DNA of 14,000 nucleotides, taken from contig JACVTC010000039.1 of NCBI GenBank assembly GCA_016946835.1, positions 648,501 to 662,500 of the forward strand, in the 5' to 3' direction. Positions 9,968-14,000 of the stretch are shown piece by piece; the stretch's first letter is position 1, and each line of letters opens with the position of its first letter. The notes beneath the pieces are model-generated. The model saw only the letters and a program-made list of their open reading frames with translations, had not been told where the DNA came from and did no database searches. The DNA comes from Neocallimastix lanati (nom. inval.) (Eukaryota; Neocallimastigomycota; Neocallimastigomycetes; Neocallimastigales; Neocallimastigaceae). Position numbers and translations under genes: made by a program.

Positions 9968-10002
9968 TCTTAACATTTATTAAATTCCTTTTTTATTAAT
10001 TA

Positions 10003-10027
10003 AAAAATAAAATAAAATAAAATAAAA
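10003..10027. repeat. Short AAAAT run before unit 4
   Basis: The homologue of the large satellite at 6776-7460, with only about four units. Confidence 0.85.
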
Positions 10028-10718
10028 AAGAACTAAGATAGTATAAATAAAATTAAAGTTATATGTAACAACGATAATTAATAAAAGAATTTAATTTTTA
10101 TGAATATATATATATATATATTTATATAAACTATATATTTTGAATTGTTCATACTTTATATATTATACTAATATTAATATTACGATTTTATTATTATTAT
10201 TAATATTATTACTATTTATTTTTTTATAATATAAATAAAATTTAAATATACACTAATATATAATGTATTAATTATAATAAAACTAAATTATATATATGTA
10301 TATAGTTAATATTTCAATTATTTATAAACAATATATATCAATCTATAATATGCATTTAATAATTTTTTTATTTAATCTTTTTTTATTTGGTTATAATTTC
10401 TTATTTCTATATTATCAAAAATATACCTTTGTACATAAATTAATCTACATTAATTTTTAGTTCTTTTAGTTTTAAAAATTTTTATAGAGTGAGTTTATTT
10501 TAAGTTTTTATTTGTGGATTAATTAATTAAAATTATTTAAATTTAAATACATTATTATATATATATTCTATTGATTAATAAAATAAAATATAATTTAGTA
10601 TAAATTCTTTATTATATTACAATATATTATAATATATTATAAATTAAATATTTAAAATAAACAAAAACCAGACATAAAATTAGATTTATTTTTTTTTTAT
10701 TTTTTTTTTTTATTTTCT
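10028..10718. other. Intergenic before unit 4 with a roughly 340-bp extra block
   Basis: The block at about 10201-10533 is repeated at about 13199-13538 before unit 5 but absent before unit 3, where only the shared word ATTATTTAAATTTAAAT remains. It has fairly unique sequence, such as TTTGGTTATAATTTCTTATT and ACCTTTGTACATAAATTAAT. No ORF or terminal inverted repeats are seen. A deletion before unit 3 is as likely as an insertion before units 4 and 5. Confidence 0.6.
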
Positions 10719-10893
10719 TATATAAAGCATTTTTTTTTCTCTCTTTCTTTTTTTTTTATTTTATTTTTTTTTTATATATTTATTTTTTATTTTATTATTT
10801 TTATTAATCATTATATACTTATTTGCTTCATTATATACTTATTTACTTAATTATAACCAGTGAAAGTAGTGTTAATACTATATAAATATAAAA
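10719..10893 (+). promoter_or_regulatory. Promoter-like 5' flank of unit 4
   Basis: TATATAAA at 10719-10726 is followed by a T-rich tract with CTCTCTTTC. A 20-bp word beginning ATTATATACTTATTT is present twice (10810-10829 and 10830-10849), as before unit 5 and unlike unit 3, which has one copy. TAACCAGT and the A-rich start context follow. Confidence 0.35.
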
Positions 10894-11348
10894 ATGAGTT
10901 ATCAAAAACAACATTCTTTTGGTACTTAAATTTATTATAAATACTATTATGATTAATATTAATATTAATAAATATAAATATATATTTTTTTATTACTATA
11001 TTTTATATTTTATATGTTATACTTTATTTTTTTATTTTTTTTTTATTTTATTCATTTTATTTTATTTTATTTTTTTATTATCAAAAATTTTATATGTTTT
11101 AAAGAATCAATAATAGCAATGAAACATTAATAAAATAAATTTCTTTTATTCATATATTTTACAAATATTTAACAGAGAAACGTCAAATGAAATCTAAGCA
11201 ATTATCAGTAAAAATTATTATAAAATATAGTTAAAATTAAAATTTAAATATATTAAATAAAAAGAGATATGAAATTTTAGATAATTTTGAATGAGTTATA
11301 AATATATATATATATTTACTTCTAATATATATTATGTATAATATTGTC

Positions 11349-11385
<37 letters not shown>

Positions 11386-11801
11386 CACTGATTTAGGAAA
11401 AATATCCAGATAAAATACCATGGTAAAAATCATATTTATAATAATAAAATATTATTATATTTTTTTTTTTTTTTTTTTAAAATGAGCTGTATAATATATC
11501 TACAACATATTATAAAAATTAATTCTAAGGTTTAAAAATTTTACATAAAATTAAATAGTATCGTTGAAAAGGTTAAGAATAGTGAAATTATGGATATTGA
11601 AGATAATAAATTCTTGGTAATTATATATATATAATTTGTTGTTAAAAATATATATATATATATATAATTAATGTTTTTTATATAATTTATCCTATATTTG
11701 AAGATTCCAAATACTTATACTTTTGGTAAGTTTAAAATCATTATTATTGGTATAAAAGTGAACAAATACTTTATAATCAAATATAGAAATAGATTTGGAT
11801 A

Positions 11802-11833
<32 letters not shown>

Positions 11834-12108
11834 GAATTAATAACTATAAATAAATATGAATAGTGTATTTAGAATATAATTTAAAATAAAGATATATTAT
11901 TGAAATGGAATATAAGAATAGGATAAAGTAGTTATTAATCATTAATAACATTAATGTTTAAATTTATTTTTATATATTATATTTATATAACAATATAAAA
12001 TATTTATATATATATATACATATATATTGAACTCATAAAAAAATATATTGTTAATATTATATTAATATAATATATATACATTTATAATAAAAATAATATA
12101 CAACTTAT

Positions 12109-12178
<70 letters not shown>

Positions 12179-12626
12179 GGTCAATTTAAGTATATTATAA
12201 GGTATTTTTAAATTTCATGATATTTATATAGTATATTACTAAATTTATTTTTAGTTCTTTAATTAAACTTTTTTGTTTTTATTTTATTATAAAATTTTCT
12301 AAATTTACTATTTATATCTTATTTTTTTTATTAATCATTAATGAAGAAAGAGAATCAAACTTCAAAAAGAGGAAGCTCTTTACATTTTTATTGGTGAAAT
12401 TATGCCAAATGATACTGAAATTATGAGTTCTATCTATGAAAAATATAAGAATGAAGATGTAAATTAATAAATAATTAATAATAAAATAAAACAAATGTTA
12501 AAATAAACGATTTTTTATTAAATTATTTAAAAATTAACATTTCTATATATATGATTTTTAAAAATATATAATTTATATTAGGGTTTTCTTTATATTACCT
12601 ATGGAGGTGAAAGCACATTTGGTTAA
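10894..12626 (+). CDS. ATG8-like protein (unit 4), eight exons, ends at Gly
   Basis: Spliced exons: 10894-10921, 11176-11207, 11397-11422, 11559-11616, 11704-11725, 12180-12201, 12347-12458, 12582-12626; 114 residues plus TAA, no internal stop. It starts MSYQKQHSFEKRQ. Landmarks are FEKR at 9-12, YPDKIP, IVEKVKNSE, KFLIPNTYTFGQF, YIIR, ALYIFIG, IYEKYKNEDGFLYITYGGES and a terminal TFG. This is the best preserved short form: residues at the docking positions are Phe, Ile, Pro, Tyr, Phe and Ile (yeast 49, 51, 52, 55, 60, 63), all hydrophobic or aromatic, and the TVGQ glycine is kept. The stop follows Gly directly, so the product should be ready for activation by ATG7 without ATG4 priming; ATG4 could still remove it from lipid. 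Exons 7-8 are nearly identical to unit 3, while exons 1-6 differ clearly. A functional paralogue is the best reading. Confidence 0.88.
11353..11385. repeat. Poly-T tract before the exon 3 acceptor of unit 4
   Basis: A 33-base T run followed by CACTGATTTAG, a plausible branch point and acceptor. Unit 3 has only about 10 T here. Confidence 0.85.
11803..11829. repeat. Poly-T tract in intron 5 of unit 4
   Basis: A 27-base T run, homologous to those in units 2 and 3. Confidence 0.85.
11931..11949. repeat. Perfect 9-bp palindrome in intron 5, unit 4
   Basis: GTTATTAAT, central C, ATTAATAAC, as in unit 2. Confidence 0.8.
12111..12178. repeat. AAT run abutting the exon 6 acceptor, unit 4
   Basis: A 68-base AAT run that merges into the acceptor AAG at 12177-12179; the longest of the three homologous runs. 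Confidence 0.92.
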
Positions 12627-12947
12627 TTTTAATTTTAATTGTTTTTTTGAACTAGTTTTGCTTTGTTTTAGAATCCAAATACAATCTATAAAATTCTGGA
12701 CATATATTGAATATATTAAACAGTATAAAAAAAGAATTCATACTTTTTATTTTTATTCTTAAACATATTCATGTTATCATTTTTATATAATATAGGAGGA
12801 AAATTTATTTATAAAATGAATAAAATTTAAATTTTATATAATAATATGAATTATGATATCTTATAAATAAAAATAAAATAATTAATTATATATATACATA
12901 ATTTTTTTTTATTCTTAATATTTATTAAATTCCTTTTTTATTAATTA
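12627..12947 (+). promoter_or_regulatory. 3' flank of unit 4 with the conserved 78-bp block
   Basis: The block at 12649-12726 matches the one after unit 3 almost base for base. TATAATATAGGAGGAAAATT follows at about 12785-12804 and the 18-bp palindrome lies at 12820-12837. The presumed role is 3' UTR and polyadenylation. Confidence 0.4.
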
Positions 12948-12982
12948 AAAAATAAAATAAAATAAAATAAAATAAAATAAAA
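12948..12982. repeat. Short AAAAT run before unit 5
   Basis: About six units at the place where the large satellite lies before unit 3. Confidence 0.85.
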
Positions 12983-13052
12983 AAGAACTAAGATAGTATA
13001 AATAAAATCAAAGCTATAAGTAACAAAGATTAATAAAAGAATTTAATTTTTA

Positions 13053-13110
<58 letters not shown>

Positions 13111-13718
13111 AACTATATATTTTGAATTGTTCATACTTTATTATATATATATATATATATTATACTAATATTAATATTACGCTTTTATTATTATTATTAA
13201 TATTATTACTATTTATTTTTTTATAATATAAATAAAATTTAAATATAAACAAATTTATAATAATGTATTAATTATAATAAAATTAAATTATATATATGTA
13301 TATAGTTGATATTTCAATTATTTATAAACAATATATATCAATCTATAATATGCATTTAATAACTTTTTTTATTTAATCTTTTTTTATTTGGTTATAATTT
13401 CTTATTTTTTTATTATCAAAAATATACCTTTGTACATAAATTAATCTATATTAATTTTTAGTTCTATTAGTTTTAAAAAATTTTTATATATAGAGTGAGT
13501 TTATTTTAAGTTTTTATTTGCGGATTAATTAATTAAAATTATTTAAATTTAAATACATTTTATATATATATAATCTATTGATTAATAAAATAAAATATAA
13601 TTTAGTATAAATTCTTTATTATATTACAATATATTATACAATATATTATAAATTAAATAAACAAAAAACAGACATAAAATATGATTTAATTTTTTTTTTA
13701 TTCTTTTTTTTATTTTCT
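12983..13718. other. Intergenic before unit 5, with the roughly 340-bp block
   Basis: Homologous along its length to 10028-10718, including the extra block (about 13199-13538). It carries a 48-base AT dinucleotide run at 13056-13103, much longer than its counterpart near 10105. No gene is seen. Confidence 0.7.
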
Positions 13719-13896
13719 TATATAAAACATTTTTTTTTTCTCTTTTTTTTTATTTTTATTTTTTTTTTTATTTTTTTTATTTATTTTTTTTATTTTATTA
13801 TTTTTATTAATCATTATATACTTATTTACTTCATTATATACTTATTTACTTAATTATAACCAGTAAAAGTAGAGTTAATACTATAAAAATATAAAA
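13719..13896 (+). promoter_or_regulatory. Promoter-like 5' flank of unit 5
   Basis: TATATAAA at 13719-13726, a T-rich tract with CTCTT, the duplicated 20-bp word (13813-13832 and 13833-13852), then TAACCAGT and the start context. It is nearly the same as before unit 4. Confidence 0.35.
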
Positions 13897-14000
13897 ATGA
13901 GTTATCAAAAACAACATTCTTTTGGTACTAAAATTTTTTATAAATGCTATTATGATTAATATTAATATTAATAAATATAAATATATATTTTTTTACTACT
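13897..14000 (+). CDS. ATG8-like gene (unit 5), 5' end only
   Basis: Exon 1 at 13897-13924 encodes MSYQKQHSF and the first base of the Glu codon. It is identical to exon 1 of unit 4 and ends at the same GGTACT donor. Intron 1 starts at 13925 and runs off the window, so exons 2-8 cannot be judged. Its close match to unit 4 in exon 1 and in the flank marks it as the most recent duplicate pair. Whether it is intact is unknown. Confidence 0.75.

Noticed and set aside
10919-11113. 64-codon open frame on the + strand rich in Ile, Phe and Tyr
   Set aside because: It begins at a TTG in the last bases of exon 1 of unit 4 and runs through AT-rich intron 1. The composition is that of non-coding DNA.

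Overview
This is an extremely AT-rich eukaryotic nuclear window. Non-coding stretches are almost pure A and T, with long poly-T runs and arrays of AAAAT, AAAT and AAT. The only conserved protein signal is ATG8, the ubiquitin-like autophagy modifier, split into eight short exons. Base composition, short exons with GTA...AG introns and simple-repeat load resemble anaerobic gut fungi (Neocallimastigomycota). That is an inference; a dictyostelid or another AT-rich protist cannot be excluded from this sequence alone.

Layout: five ATG8-family units lie head to tail on the + strand. Unit 1 (2016-3657) is complete, encodes 118 residues and keeps a C-terminal Gly followed by Ser-Asn. Unit 2 (5402-6522) is a pseudogene: exons 1-3 are missing, two in-frame TAA codons are present, and a 53-bp tandem duplication shifts the frame in exon 7. 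Unit 3 (7945-9641) and unit 4 (10894-12626) are open, 114 residues each. Unit 5 (from 13897) shows only exon 1 and part of intron 1 before the window ends. Introns sit at the same places and phases in every unit, so the family spread by DNA-level tandem duplication, not by retrocopying. Units 3-5 repeat with a period of about 3 kb (2,949 and 3,003 bp from ATG to ATG).

The most interesting points are these. Units 2-4 stop directly after the Gly that is conjugated to lipid, so units 3 and 4 would not need ATG4 priming, while unit 1 would. Residues of the hydrophobic docking surface for cargo and receptor motifs differ between units. Units 3 and 4 differ at about 16% of positions in exons 1-6 but about 1% in exons 7-8, with a sharp switch inside intron 6, which suggests gene conversion or recombination in the 3' half. 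An AAT microsatellite abutting the exon 6 splice acceptor grows from unit 2 to unit 4.

The rest is repeat-rich intergenic DNA: an AAAAT satellite with a recurring 35-bp spacer (1-162 and 6776-7460), a roughly 340-bp block present before units 4 and 5 but absent before unit 3, conserved 3' flanks after units 2-4, conserved promoter-like flanks before units 3-5, and a pair of related hairpin elements. No tRNA, rRNA, CRISPR or transposase gene was recognised.
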